A DNA stretch of 64,000 bases from Neurospora tetraspora (GCF_033439725.1 NW_026944383.1:6014001-6078000); one strand, 5' to 3'. Positions 12,830 through 27,100 are shown, numbered from the stretch's first letter. Notes: a model not told the origin generated them from the sequence alone. Made by a program: numbers and translations.

Positions 12830-14364
12830 AAAATGCTTGTACTTTGAAGGAAGGTCCAGGTTCCCTTTCCGTTGCGCGCACGGATTCATCTGTCAAGCAG
12901 CGTTGTGTTGCAACTCTTGAAATTACATCCCTCAACCCGCCATCCCTCACACTCACAACCTGGATGGATGGATGCGTCCAATCTTTGCCGTCGCAATTCG
13001 CACACTCACAACACAAGCCAGTGTACTTCCTCGAGCTACTCTGCAGGTACCTACAACACTAGGTCCAGTACAGCCAAAGAGTATCCATATTCCTATTCCA
13101 CTCTCTCCATTCCCTGGCCCTGTCCGCCCGTGGGCCTTTTTGGCTCTTGCCCTGGAGCTTTCAGTTTCACTCCGACTCGGCTACTGCTCCTCTACTACCT
13201 TCCAATTCCTCTCTCTTTCCACTTTCCCTCAATATGTAAATTCATTTTCTAAACTTCCTTGTCTCTCAGGCTATTCTCATCTCTTTTGCGCTGGCACCAT
13301 GGTCGTATCCGCCAGTTCCAATGCCCCCTCTTCATTCGTCCAACATGCCCCAACTTATCCATTAACTATTCCACTCTTTCCTCCTCCCCATGCCGCCGCT
13401 CTGGGGGTCCGTCCAAGACCAGCCATAGTCTAGACTGAAGTCACATCCAATTCATCCCATCCACCCCATGTTCGTGCTGTGCGTGATGGAACCGTCGACC
13501 TCTCAGAGCATGACGATGGAGTCGAGAGCTGCACCTCTCTGGGTCTGTCACTCGTTGATTCCCCTCTAGCTCCCGTCTCCCGTCTCCCGTTGTGGGATGG
13601 CTGCTGTTGTCCCATCTTGTCTCCTTTCGTCTTCTCCAGCCTGTTGTCTCTTCTTATATATCTCTGGTCCCCGTCCCCCCTCCTCCACGTCTGGACCCCG
13701 AACTTCTGAACTTCTCTTGCAGTTCTAGTCTACTTCTTCTTTCTTCTCATTGTCTTAGACAGACCAATTGGTTTCGTCAATGACCTTGCTGCTTTAGCCT
13801 CCTCCATATTCGGTCTATATCACCCTATATCCCCATCATCAAACGCTTTTAGTTTAGGGGTCCTCCTGGAAGTCAAGCATTGAGTTGCCTGTCTTAACGA
13901 GGGCTATCCCCCCTATCAACGTTTGTTGTCGTTCGCTATCCCACCCTTCGCTCGAGAACGGCAAACCTCTATCCCCCGGTGGTGACGAGTTCGCCCTATC
14001 AAAACCCCAACAAGTTCGACCTTTCGACCTTTCGACCTTTCGATCCGGTAAATCAAGCTTGCCAGCAACTTGTCCCGGAGGACTGGAAAGAATCACAGAA
14101 ACCTCCTAGCTTCGACCTACATTTTCGCTCATCGTCCCCTTTTCCAATCCAGCAACTCCCCCCTTCGTTCTTGCTTTCTCTTCGGATCCTTCGTTCTTGT
14201 GTCATCTCTCGGACGTCAACGACAGATTCTTCACTTGTCCGCCCATCTGCTGTGGACATCTCTTCCCAGTTACACAGGCTGTGCTATCTTCGGGCTGGGT
14301 TCCTTGAGTAGAGCAGATCCAGTACACGTTTGGTTTGCCCCTTATCTGGCATCGATTTCTCAGC
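12830..14364 (+). promoter_or_regulatory. long pyrimidine-rich upstream/leader region of cps1
   Basis: The 1.5 kb before the glycosyltransferase start codon is rich in C and T on the plus strand, especially from about 13.1 kb. This is typical of promoter and 5' untranslated sequence in Sordariomycetes. It contains many short frames that would act as upstream ORFs if transcribed. No TATA box or named factor site can be assigned with confidence, and the transcription start is not determinable by eye. Confidence 0.4.
14016..14043 (+). repeat. TCGACCTT tandem repeat, 3.5 copies
   Basis: Period-8 direct repeat in the cps1 leader region, about 320 bases before the start codon. Short and perfect; function unknown. 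Confidence 0.85.
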
Positions 14365-16245
14365 ATGGCTGAGTTAATGGGTTTCATAATACCAAACTTG
14401 GACTTTTTATGGTCCACCAAATCCTGGTTTTATTTCCATATTGTTATATGGTATGCTTGACTTGTGCAATTCCAGTCCCACCCAATCCGCCACGCCCCAG
14501 CGCGTGCTAACCGCTTCACTCAGGCTTCATCGTTATGTGCGCCTTCTAGTCCACTGTGTCAGCCACTGGACCTACAAGTCCGTGCAGCCGAAAAAGGACC
14601 CAAAGTTCACCTCGGCAGATGTCACTGTCGTTATTCCCACAATCCACAATCAATTCGAGGAACTGCGAACCTCGCTTGAAAGCATCCTAGCATGCAAGCC
14701 CGCCAAGCTCATACTCGTAACCACGTGGAACAAGTATGAGGCGCTCGAAGCAATGGCGGCCACGCTGAGGAAGCCAGCGTGCGATCACCCCATCAAGATC
14801 GAAGTCCTTCATGTGGACAAGGCAAACAAAAGACTGCAGGTGTGCAAGGCGTTGGAGGATAACCATGTCGAAACCAAAATCACGGTCATGGCTGACGATG
14901 ATGTCGAATGGCCATCGACACTGATGCCGTGGCTCCTTGCCCCATTTGAGGACGATAAAATCGGCGGAGTCGGTACCTGCCAGCGGGTGAAGCGCATCGA
15001 TGGAGACCTCACAACCCGCATCTACAACTGGCTTGGGGCGGCGTATATTGAGCGCCGCAATTTTGAAATCTCAGCCACCCACAACATCGACGGCGGTACT
15101 TCTTGCATGTCTGGACGCACCGGTGCCTACCGCTCGGACATCCTCAAGGGCTACCCGTTCCTTAGTGGCTTCAAGAGCGAGAAATGGGGCAAGTACATCC
15201 TCAACGCTGATGACGACAACTATGTCACTCGCTGGTTGGTCGCGCACCAGTGGAAGACCTGGATCCAGTATGATCCCGAGTGCGAGATCGAGACGACGTT
15301 GGAAACCAGCGTCAAGTTCCTGTATCAGTGTTCCCGCTGGGCGAGAAGCAACTGGAGAAGCAACTGGACCAGTCTTGTGCACGAGAGATACGTGCTTACG
15401 TAAGTTGAGCCGCTCCCAACCGAACCCTAGCAATACCCTTTTAGGTCACTGTGCATGACTGTGTTGTGTGCACCACCATTTCATCACCCCTGCCCCCATT
15501 CTCGACCTTGTTCCCCACCCGCAATAGGCGCCCCCTGTCCACCCATACCCCCCTGTCCCTCCTTATTAACACTCTTCAACAACAGTCAACAACCATGGTG
15601 CACTTACGCTCTCCACATCGCAACCTTTACGTCCTTGGCCTTTGTTGTCGACCCGCTCCTGCTCTTCTCATGCTGGCGGGCCACTGAGGGCTGGGATGTC
15701 AACGACCGGTACACTCTTTTGGCGGCCGAGATCATCTTCATGTTTGGCTTCACCAAGGTCGTCAAGCTGGTTGGACTCTTCCGCAAGAACCCACAAGACC
15801 TTATCTATTTGCCTGTTTCGATTCTCTTTGGATATTTCCATGGCCTCATCAAGTTATACGCTCTTTTTACACTTAAACATGTAAGTCATTCCGAAATGTC
15901 GGCATACGTTGGCGATAAACAAGACTAACCGAAGACGCCTCGCAGACTTCATGGGGAAGCCGCGCCGATGGTGATGAGCACAATACGTTCCGTCTGCAAG
16001 AGAAGCCTCCTCGCAGTCAGACCATGTTGACACCATCCGGACCAGGCTTGGATCACTTGTCTGAGAAGCCTTCAAAGGGTTCTCGAAAGACCGGCGGTGT
16101 CACGCAGAGTCGACGCCTGACTACCACCGGCACATCAGTTTCGCACAACAACTGCGAACACGCCAACGGCGGATGTACGGTTGCACCCACGGACCTTTCA
16201 CACTCGTCTTTGCAAGATGGGGGGACTTGGTCGGGCGGCAATTGA
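14365..16245 (+). CDS. cps1: Cps1-type membrane family-2 glycosyltransferase (polysaccharide synthase)
   Basis: Four exons: 14365-14450, 14524-15399, 15586-15880, 15946-16245, giving 518 residues. All three introns (73, 186 and 65 nt) are GT-AG with CTAAC/TTAAC branch sites and the frame is kept at each join. An N-terminal membrane stretch (about 20-45) precedes a GT-A catalytic core with TVVIPT near 62-68, a DDD metal-site motif near 150, ADDDNYVTRW near 255, and the processive-synthase motif QCSRW at 297-301. Three hydrophobic segments follow in exon 3, and the tail is hydrophilic and Ser/Thr-rich. This matches the fungal Cps1/hyaluronan-synthase-like GT2 family, which makes a cell-surface polysaccharide at the plasma membrane and is needed for normal hyphal growth in several fungi. 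The sugar substrate cannot be read from sequence. The start was chosen because exon 1 plus the first intron supplies the N-terminal membrane segment. Confidence 0.93.
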
Positions 16246-19200
16246 GTCGCCTGGCAGATTTATGCAGATTACGAATTCAATGACTGAATGACGAAACTGA
16301 ATTTCGTGTCTTCTCTGTCAAGCCGTCGGGATAGGGGCGGGGTGGAAGTTGTGGAGGGCAATACTTCTGGCAGAACAAGATGCATTGGCCAGCCCCTGTC
16401 CAGCGGTTTCAGAGTTTGTTGCTGGCGCTTTTTAATGAGACCTGGAATATGGTTGTACACAAAAGCATTTGGGTTTGCTGGGAGCTTTTGACTCCCTTCT
16501 CGGTTTCTGTTTGGCAGGCATGCGGAGGCGGGGACTGGTTGGGAATATGAGCGACCAAAACTCACAGCAATGGGTGAGACGGTTCTGGGAAAAAGTGTGC
16601 ATGTTACCTATTTTGGCTTTCTTGTTTTCCCATTTCATCTCTTTACGCTCATTTTGGGATATAGACGGACACCTCGAAAGGGTCATTTGTTTTTGGTTTA
16701 TTCTCGTCTACGCCTCGACACAAGGAGGTTAGATGGGAAGTGTGTTTTACAGGGAGGCATGGGGAGATTGGAGTATAGAACAGATTCCATGATTAGACTT
16801 TTGGATAGAACGACGGGGAAGCTCCCACAACAGCGATATCTGATTTTTACACTACCCAAGGCACTACCTCGATGGAAGCCATCTCCCCACCCATGCCACC
16901 GCACTTTATCGAGGTGAGGCGTCACAAAGCTGTGCCGATCACGAGCTGGGAGAAGTCGATTTGACAAAGTCTCTGGCCAATCAAAGGCTAGAAAGCTTCC
17001 TAATCGGGACATGAGATGAAATGCACGGAGTATCGGATACGGATACAAGGCCCAACCGACCACCACGTAGTACACGTCGTGTCGGTAGAAGACCGTTTTG
17101 ACTGTGTTCAAAACATGCTGGCCAGGGCCTCATGTCACACAACAGGTCAACTGCAAGCCATCATGCTTCAAAGCAAAAGAAACAGGGGCGCTCAACCAAC
17201 AGGGTGCGTTACACGGCATGGTTGACAGGACTGCAAGGGGAAATACCATGTAAGTCAACAAGCAGAGTCTTGAGATCACATTCCATAAAAGCCACCCCGC
17301 TTTTGGCTGGTGTTTAATTCAAGCTTTAATTTTGATCAGTCGATTCAGTTGACGTGATGGTCTTGTAGGCTGGGGTATCCTACCCACCACGTATCCGTTC
17401 CCAGGGATGGTTGTCAATGGTGCAAAACCCCTCATTATCAGTCTGCCTGCTGTGATGTTATGGCATCATCGAGCAGATATGTTTTGGTGGTGTAGCATTT
17501 GAATACTATGCTGTCGGGTATTGGAAGTCAACGACGGGGCCCAAGCTCGGATGGGCCATCAATCCGGATTTCAAAATCTGGAGAAAATAGTGAGAACGGC
17601 AAGACGGCATCTACATGCGGATGCCCCATCTTATTTGCTCCAAATCGCCCCGCTCGAGCGAGGGCCCGGAGTTCGTCCAAGATCGTCCAGCTTTTGTTTA
17701 GTTCCCCTGCCCTGGCAAATCTTGCCTTTGGCCCTGGTCCCGTCCCCGTCCCTGGCCCTACCGTCACCATCCGCAGCCCCCGAACGGGGACCGGGCCTCT
17801 TGATGTTCGAAATCGGTAACGGTTGATAGCAAAAATGGTAACGGTTGAGACCCGGGGCAGCTTTTTACGCCCAAGTCGCAGCGCATCAAGCCTTGACCCA
17901 CATCTGCTCGCGCGCTCATTGGGCAGCGGCTGGCAACAAGGGGCCAAAGTCTTGAGCGAAACTACCATCTTCAACTTCATAGCATTTCACCCCAAACCCT
18001 CGCGCACCGACTCCTTTTGCGCTACAAATTGTAAAGATTCTGAGATGCTTAATTCGGCCAATTTGCGTTGCCAAAAAGAATCACGATTTTCGCGGCCTTT
18101 TTGGCTGAGATATTGCGCTCCGGATAGGTAGACTTGGACGTTGCGCGGGTCTCAACCATTAGCATTTTTGCTCTCGACCGTTATCGGTTTCGCTTATCTC
18201 AGCGGGCATGACTAGCCCAGCCCCTCCTCCTCCCCTCCCTAGGTCCCTGTGTTTCCGGATGAACTGACAAGAGTCCCTTGGCTTGACATTTTCATGACTT
18301 TGACACGGGCATCTTGCAGTGACCTCCATTGCAGGAGCGCAGCTACAGTACATTTTATGTACAGCACCTACGAGGAGGCGGGCGGGATCGGCAGCCCCGC
18401 AAAGAAGAAGAAATTAATTATCACGAGAACGGCTCGACAATCGGCATCAAGCAAGCCAAAAGCGGCAGGGCCATCTTGCGTTTATAGCCGCGGTGAAGCA
18501 TGACGTGCATGTCCTTCCCGTCATGGGGCCTTGGCCGTGGCTTCGTTAATGGTGGCTTTCAAAAGTCTTCCAAAGCCAATGCCTGGTCACAAACCCAACG
18601 CGGACACTGATATTGACCCATGATTCCAAAGCAGGTAACATGCTGAAGGATTCCAGTCAACAGAAATGGAGTTTGACAGATGTCTACAATCTGTTGGTTC
18701 GGGCCGAACTGCAGGCACTGCCTGCCTCTGCTGCCTGCTGTCTTTGCCTGTTTGGTTCCTTCCAAAATACGAGATGATTGATCATGAAGGAGGTATGTAG
18801 CAGTGGTGAGTACCTGCCTACAGGGACCTACATCATGGCTACAGTACCTCAAAGTGAGGCAAGTCCAGTCCGCGACCCCAAGTTTTGGCATTGATCTCGC
18901 AAGTCGCAACTTCTTTCTCGCTCTTGTCCTCTCCCGCAATGGCGTCAACGAGACGTCACGACTGCACGGATTTTTCACCTCCCAATTTCCTTTTTTACTC
19001 GCAAATTCTCTGGGAGATAAGGATCGAATGCCCCTGGGCAGGTACAGTATGCCGGACGAGGATGTTTCGTCTTGCCTTGCCTTCCACTTTTCCGGTCACA
19101 ACTTGCAATTCGAGTCGCTTCGGTTCCAAGCCCACACAAGGCAACCTACACTACTGTACCTAAGAACAATCCTTTCCACCGAAAACACCATGGCTGGTTA

Positions 19201-19420
19201 AAGCTTGCATCTGTACAGTGTTCCCCTTCTCCGTCCATATCTTGGCCATAGAGGTGCTGATGATTGATCTCGCTAACAGTTCGCTCCTAGCAGGAACCTT
19301 CCTCCTTCCTATTCGGCTCTTCACCCCAACGCACTGTTTCGGCTGTTCGGTTACCGCTCCCAGACGTGAGCCTCCAGGCGACGTGTACACAGTAATCACA
19401 ACAACAAACTCTGCCTCCGC
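16246..19420. other. cps1 3' flank and intergenic DNA
   Basis: No gene supported. The first several hundred bases probably include the cps1 3' untranslated region. Open frames up to about 150 codons occur on both strands but overlap each other and have no motifs, and the stretch near 17.5-17.8 kb is open in several frames at once because it is GC-rich. Confidence 0.5.
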
Positions 19421-19579
19421 ATGGCGCCTCCCCACCCACAAACCCACGACAGCAACACGCATCCGAGAAATACGTACAATTCGAGCCTACCTGTGCCGCA
19501 GCGATTGGAGGCAGCAAAAATCATGATACTGGATCCAGACAACGTTTCCCTTGTTGAGCACCATTTACGTCGCCGGTAG
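19421..19579 (+). CDS. possible 52-residue small ORF or first exon
   Basis: ATG at 19421 follows a CT-rich leader and an A/C-rich run (ACAACAACAAACTC) that closely resembles genuine start contexts in this window. The frame encodes a Pro/His/Asn-rich N-terminus followed by RLEAAKIMILDPDNVSLVEH and stops at TAG 19577. The stop overlaps a possible donor (GTAGAG at 19575), with a branch (GCTAAC) and acceptor (CTAG at about 19635) downstream, so it could be exon 1 of a longer gene continuing toward 19920. No family is recognised. It may equally be chance in an otherwise empty region. Confidence 0.25.
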   Translation: MAPPHPQTHDSNTHPRNTYNSSLPVPQRLEAAKIMILDPDNVSLVEHHLRRR

Positions 19580-20890
19580 AGTCTGAAAATTGTCGTGGCT
19601 TGGCCTGCCTAGTCAAGCTAACTGTGAACGCTAGATCGCGTCAAGAGGGCGTGGGGTGTTACATCGCCCCTAGAACAGCTAATAATCCCAGCAAGTCCAG
19701 ACACCGGGCCTGCCATTCGCTAATGTGCTGTACAGTAACTGTAGGTGACATTGGATGTCGAAAACTGATGATGTCTTTGTCAAAACGTCGCCCTTCTGCT
19801 GAGGACATACGGAAACACTGGCTCTCTAGGCCTCTCACAGGACTTCAACATGACGCTCAATCGCAGATTCGAGAGCTCAAACCCCAGCCTCACCCACCTC
19901 TCCATTCACAAGACGCTTAACCCTTTTCTCTCGGACCTGCGTCTCCTCAATGGAGACTTCCTGGTGGTGATGGTTGGCGGGGTGGCTTGCAGGGTTCGGA
20001 AGTCGCATTCTGCGCACAAAACGGACCCCTAGGCGTGCCTGTGACAGGAGCATTTACGGTGGGGCTCATTTCACATTCTCCGATAAGTTCCCAGATGTCG
20101 TTTCCAGGGCCTGGACCACGACTTCTTGTTCGATCAATGCCGCAAATCGACATCTGACAAGCCTGGTTCTGTCAAACTTGGCACTGTCGAGCGGCGCTAA
20201 GAAGTGCCAATGTCTCGGGAAGGCCACATGAGTTCGAGGTCAGCACCCAAGAACCCCAGCCACTTATGGCGCGTCTAGGTCTCAAGTCTCAACTTCTCGG
20301 GGCAGTGTGACGAAAGTGGTGGACCAGCGGGGAAATGGGGCAGGACGACAAGAGAAAAAGTGAGGGGCTTGTGGCCATGGGAAATACACTGTGGAGAAGA
20401 TGCCGAACAAGATTGGTATCGTAGTGTACTCAGGTGAGTTCAAAGTTGAAGCAGAAACTCGAGTTTTGTCATTTTCCCCCCGTTTTGTGTGGAGATCGAC
20501 TCCGTCTGCTGCTCTTGGGATCCAGGAAACCAAGCTTTCCAAAGATGCGGCGCCACCACCATGGTGATTTGTGCTGAAGATTCGTTCGCCATCCTCACGC
20601 CACGCACAGCATCAACTAGTTCATGTCTTACATGTATGTGTGGGCATCACCAAAACAGGGACTGGGCGACAGCAAATCCATCACTAATGAAAACCGCGAT
20701 GGCACCCCGTATATGGGACTTCAAGAGGGCAACTTTCCTGCAAAGCTGTCCATCACGGTGTTGTCGGGAGCGCTCTGTACGGCCGTACCTGCGACTACAT
20801 GCTAATACAACCTCATCATCGGAGGGCTTCATAACGGTAGTTATGTAGGTGTCCGTTACTACATACCATATGTCGAAAGCTGACAGGGGA

Positions 20891-20924
20891 GACGTTGCTT
20901 GACGTTGCTTGACGTTGCTTGACG
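20891..20924 (+). repeat. GACGTTGCTT tandem repeat, 3.4 copies
   Basis: Perfect period-10 direct repeat, followed at once by GACGCAAC, whose GCAAC is the reverse complement of the repeat's GTTGC. Non-coding context. Confidence 0.9.
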
Positions 20925-21162
20925 CAACAACAGAGAGCAACAGTCACTGAATGTCGAGAACGAAAACCATACTAACCTTACGCAAAAGAAAACAAACCGG
21001 AAGCGGGAAGAAGCTAATAGCATCGTTTACGATATTTCGGCAAACTGTACGGAGAGCCAGGTGCGAATCGGCATCGAGATTTAACCGCATGGGTGTACAC
21101 ACCATCAACCAAATTGCTATGGTGTGATGCTATAGCGTCGCAACAGGTCAAAGGCGATTCAT

Positions 21163-21182
21163 CATACCATACCATACCATAC
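21163..21182 (+). repeat. CATAC tandem repeat, 4 copies
   Basis: Short perfect pentamer repeat in non-coding DNA. Confidence 0.9.
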
Positions 21183-24100
21183 CACACCAAAGCCATAAGA
21201 GATTGCTGTGCTTGATAAGGATATAACAATCTTGGTACTATCCGATGCTGCGCAAGACCAGGCCCCTCACACCACCCTCATCAAAGGGTTGGTAGCATTG
21301 CCTGAGGTGGTGAGAAGGTTAACTTGGATCTATCTGCAACAAGCTCGACCGGCTGATGACATAGCATAATCGTAGATGATTACGCAGGTACCTATAATGG
21401 GAAACCGGCTAAGGGCCCATGATGTCAACAGCGCCAGCGACGTGAAGCACGACAGGATGAACCGGGCCGAGATGTGAGGGCAAGCGAGCCGCAGTTCTGT
21501 GCAGCACTGCAGGACCTGACTGCTCTACGACAGGATGCTATCGATATACTCTACTGACGAAGTGGTGATGGAACACTTATATTAGCGATGGTGGGCGATT
21601 CAACGGTCTAGTGCAACTTTGGCGATCTGGTTTTGGGTTGCAGTTCACTTCGGAGCTAAGCTGCACTTGGGAGCCCGAATCGTTGCGCCGCCGTCCATCA
21701 CAATGTCGATCAAATGTTCTATCTATCAAGCTTATCGGGTGCTAAGACAAAACGCCAACCTCGTTGGTGCTTCTTCGGCGGCACACCTGGCACAAGGGCA
21801 GAGCATTAATCTCGAGGAGATCTTGCGCTGGAGCTCAAGACACGGGAAGTGATGTCTCATCGGATGGCAAGTTGAACGAATGTCCACGGCTCGATGCTGA
21901 GTACCTACCTGGCCTCTGGCCTCTGGCGCAAAACGGCGAAGCGAAGCCGACGTAACCGGACCTTACTCGTAGATTCGCTTGCCTGTGAAGGGCGTGTGAG
22001 GACTGAAGAAAGAGGCAATTCAAATGCGGACAAGCTGATGGAGACTAGGCCCCGCGGAGGCAGTCCCTCGTCGGCCGGCTGCGGGGTTGTGCCGGGAAGA
22101 TGCCGGCATCGTGAAGTGGGAAAGAGGACAGCAAGCACGGGTGTAGCACGGCAGTTTGTTGTTGAGGCTTGAGGAGTTGAGAGTGAGACCAGGTCACCAT
22201 AGTGGAGGAAGAGATTGCGAAGCATTTGGAGGATTGGGCAGGAGAGCCGACAGCGTGCATGCTGTAGCAGATTGCACCGTTGCTCCGAAGTGGAAGTGGA
22301 TGGGGTTCGCCCGCCGTTATTGCCAAAAGCCCGCAAACGAGAGAAACAAAGGCCAGGGAATCCCCTCCACGAGCCGCACTTTTTTGCGGAGAATCCGCAA
22401 TCCCGCAACCCGGTGATCCACAATATACCGCAAGTGGGTTCCGTAATCTGGATCCGCAATCGGTGCAGCACGCCGTTGTCCGGAAGAGGTTTTTGGGGCC
22501 GTAATCGTAGGAGGAGACACGGCGACGACGAGAGAAGGACCACCCCGGGAGATGGGCGCCCGATGATTGAGAGAATGCGACTGGTGGGTGCGCAAAAGGA
22601 AGCCCCGCCCCCGCTTGGCCCTACTCCTCCCAAGAAGGCTCCGGGATACCCCGGGATCCGCACCGGATGGGATAGCACCGACTTCAACGTCCATGACAGT
22701 CAGGAAAGGAAAAGGCTGGCCTCTCGGGTTGATTTTCTTCATTCCTTACTGAGGGACGGAGATGAAGCTGGGGCAAGTGGAGATGTTTGAATTGTGAGAA
22801 ACATCTCGACAGCGGAGGGTGGGGAGGGGTGCCGAACAGAGACGGATCTCGCTCTCAGCTGCGAAAACGGCAGGCGGGGTGAGATTATCAACATTTGAAG
22901 TCTTCATTTTAGGTGCCGCCGAGTGCAATGCTGTGCACATTTCAGTTCTCTCCTCCGTCTTGTTCAGTTTTTTCTCTCAACCGTTTCCTCTTGCACTGCT
23001 GCACTTCTCTCGCTAACGGCACAAACAGGTAGTGCCCAAGTACGTGCGTCATCACGTCGCCGGGTCGCAAGCTGAGGACACGAAGAAGGTACAAAGTGAG
23101 GAGTTATGGCGCCAGTAACGTTGTTGATTGGCTTCAGTGGAAGACTGCAAAATGTACCATGTAGGTGCGCTGGTGAAGTCACCGCAGAACCCCCACTGGT
23201 CTCACCTGCACGAGATACGGTGTTTTGGTTTATTTCTATCTTTTTGTCTTTGAACGTTTCTTCACGGAGGTTGTAGAACCTTGAGGGCTACGGTGACAGT
23301 GTGCTGAGACAGCATAGAAGGAGGGGCGGGACGGCCACGGGGTGGCTTGAAACGGTGCGAGTGGCTTTACCCTATTGGCTTTACGTCTTTTTCTTTTTTT
23401 CCCCCTTCTTTTTCCTTGCTTTTCCTATTCTTTGCTTCAGCGCTATTCTGACACCATCATACATGTTTGTACCATGCCATTTGCACCGTACATCAGACCC
23501 AAGGCGTCCAGATTGACGGGCAAGAAGGAAGACGATCAGACCCTAGGGTAGTAACACTGCCGGCAACGCTAACATTGTGACATTGACATACTTCACGATG
23601 CTACACAGTGAGGTAGGTAACCAATATCAAAGTGTGTAGGCAACTAACTCTACTATTAAAAGTAACCCGACCTCACCTGATGCTTATGAGGCAGACTGGC
23701 AGACAGAAAGGCATACAAACGTCCCCTTGACCCGGCTGTGCCCGGCCAGGTCCGACGACAACTGTTTGGATTTTGCGCAACGGGCCCGGGGATACTCCTT
23801 GCTGCCTTCGGACTCTCCTTGAACAGCAACGGCAACATTCGAGGCAGACAACGACAGCAGCACAATAGCGCACGCCCAGCGCATTAAACAATTAAGTTGG
23901 TCCACAAGTCGAAGCTTGCCATATACCGTTACTGCTGACTTCTTGTTACCCAGGGGAACCCTGAAATGGCACCGTACCTCCATCAACGTATGTCTACAGG
24001 ACACTCGACTAAGGTGCCTTACCTTGGTGTCCTCCGGCCTTCCACTCACATCACCTCTCCCACTCTCTCCCACTCAAATCAAGACCGGTTCAGATGGGGT

Positions 24101-27100
24101 ATCTCAGTCTTGGAAGCCACTTATATCACTCCCTCTCTGTCTTCTCCTGCACCCAGACATCAAAAAAATGGCGGTAGATGCCTTGGAAGGTTTCGTGAAA
24201 CGCGGAAGATAGGGGGACATATGCAGGCAAAAAGGGGTCGCATGTAAGGGGAGGAGAAAGACCCAGATCCATGGGAACAACACGCAACACTTGGCCGACG
24301 CTCGTCACGACACGTATAAGGTACATATGTACGATGTGTATAGCGTACCCGTTAGTTTGCCCTTTTGAGACGCAGGTCCGCAGGTTCGCAGGGAAGGCCC
24401 CGAGGCGGGCTAGAGGAAGCACTGGAGGATGGCCATGTGTGTGCTCCTGTGGCTGTGTTCCTGTGTGTGGGTTACACCGAATCTATCCGTACTCCGGTCA
24501 GGAACATGCGACCCACGTTCAGATCTGGAACCCGGAGGGTAGGTTTTCTTTGGGGGTTCTTTTGGTACGGTAAGTTGAGGTGAGAGTGGTCACGTAGCGG
24601 AGGCATACAAAGGTGAAGACTATGTGGTACGTATCGACTCTTCCTCAAACTCTCACACCTTCGCTGAACCGGGACCCGTTCGTCGCTGGTTCATTCGGTC
24701 ATTCTTGGGAATGGGGTCACTTCACTTCACTCATCCACTTAGACCACTTAAGTCAGTTTTCCACTCCAGTCTTTTGGGTCCCAAAGAGTTAGTTACTATG
24801 GGGCGCAGAAATTCATATAGACATCTAACTGGACGTTCAAGAGGAAGTGACATGGATGATGGATGTAAGCGTATTGAATATTATGAGTGCGTACAGAGAA
24901 GGGAAAAGTCTGCTACATATGTCGGAGGATATCGTTTGGTGGAGAACAAACTCCAAAGGATTGCCGTAGGTAGGTGAGAACAACGGGATGTTTACATGAC
25001 ATTATGTAGGCATCTTCTGTTTCCAGGTCTATTATTCTGTTTGTTTACGACCAAAATATGTAGTCACCTAAAGCAGTGTCCGTAAACTTATGGAAAAGAA
25101 AGCAAGGAGAGTTAAAGGATATTTTGGGGCTCCAATCGACCGGGTCTTGCACAGACAGGTGACCTAAATGTAATGTGTAACAACTGACAGAATGAACAAA
25201 AAGAAAAGAGCGTGCTGTAGCCCCCGATGCTCTAGAACAGTAACTGACTAACAGCAATTAACACGTCCCTTGATGCCAGGATTTTAATAGTCTCAAGTCA
25301 TAACCGTTCTTTCCTCTTTTTGGCTGGGATTTAATTCCACCAACTCACACTTGATGTTCGAGACACATAGCATATGCTCTGAATATTCGGCCTTCGCCAA
25401 CTATTCCGGGAAATAGCGGATGACTAAGGCTTGGTAACGATCATCCTCGGCACATATTGTCATCTATCTCCAGCTCTAAGTCCGGAGCCAGTCCTGATGT
25501 CTATCGAGATACAGTTGTGCAAGGCACACTTTAGCTAGTAAGGTATGTACATATGTACCTACATCTGGCCATCTCTTGTGTGTTGTAGTCTGCACGTGCT
25601 TTCCAGTCTAGTCCCCAACGTGCTAGTACTCATCGAAACGTTGGCAAAGTCCGGATCCGGAACTGTCTACACTACGTTGAAACACAAGCTTGCATTTCCA
25701 GCTTCCCGACAACTGACTCCATGATCATGAAGTTTTCCAATATCTGTTTAAAGCAGCATGCTTTACGTAAGGTGGACATGTCATGTCAACGCACACAGTT
25801 CTGGCGTCGTGACGGTATGGGACTTATGTAGCAGTTTGGCAAGGATGGCCTAAGTTAGGTCCCGGTGTTTTGGGAAAACTGTAGCATTCGGTGTAAAGGT
25901 AGGGGGTACTAGATCTTCCCCTCAAAAAGGGCCGTCTGGTTCTGGTTTGTCCAAACAACAAGAGTTCCGGTTGTGTTTTTTCTCCTTTGCCCCGGGGGTC
26001 TATGTTACTTCAACGGTTGATGTGATATAACTCCAAAAGAGAAAACGCCAAAGAATCAGGGCCAGAATGGAGACAGACAGACCAGACAGACTACTTGCTT
26101 GCCAGACTGGTCTTCAGACGAAAACGGAGAACCATAAAGGGTGTACGTACAACACTAAAGTTTCTACACTACCTAGGTTCAGGGGACCACGTCAAAAAGG
26201 GCTGAAGGGGGAAGACCCTTGAATCACATCCCTCCCCGATCCCTCCCCGATAGGTCCTCTGCGAAACAGGCCTGGACCTTGTTGACGTGGGATGGCGTGT
26301 GTCGGTAAGTAGCCTGTTAGGGAAGTGGTTGTGGTGGTTCTGATGTGGAAAGATATCCACAGCGAGCGAGCTGTGGGTGTCATTGTGTGTGTGGGGAGTG
26401 AGACTGTTGTTGTCATACTATGTGTCCGGTGACGTTTTTCTTTAATTCCCGAAACTGAACGGAGGGCAGATGCAGAAAAGGGACCTCAGTCGTCGAGGAG
26501 CATATACCCCAAAGCCTTCGTTCGCTTAATAAATGACTTTCCTCCGTTTGACATCTTTGCGGTCCTCGACTCGAGCCTGCATCTAGCCCTCAGCATTTTA
26601 CTATGTACTACATGAAAAGAGACTCGCCAAAATCAACTAGCAAAGGCAACTCCATCCAGATGTCCTGATCTGAGTCGAGGCAGGCCCCAGCGGTAGTCCA
26701 CGGTCCGCCCGGGAATTAGCATGCGCTGTACGCGAGTAGACTTACGTAGACTTGCGTGCTGCCCTTGACCTTGCGTTGCCGTCGATAGTGTTGATTCTGG
26801 ATTATCAGTTCGCAAGATCTTTAGAAACTGTGTGGATCGTCAAGTGTGGGGAGTGGGTTTGGTTTGGTCTTGGATCTTGGCTTGTCGACGTCGTTGACAG
26901 AAAACTGAGAAAAACGGGCTCCGTCAACGGAGTGGGAACACCTTCTTGTACACTGTGCAGGTTTTGCTTCACAGAAGAGCAAATTTAAGAAAACTCACGG
27001 ATACTGTGTGGGAATTTTGTCGTCTCGAACGATCGAGATAGGGTAAAGAATAGTGATTTGAAGCTTCCGGGACCTGGCCTGAAGATCGGGATGCTGGGGG

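Noticed and set aside
21905-22687. 260-codon minus-strand frame
   Set aside because: The segment is GC-rich and open in many frames on both strands; composition is Arg/Ser/Pro noise without motif.
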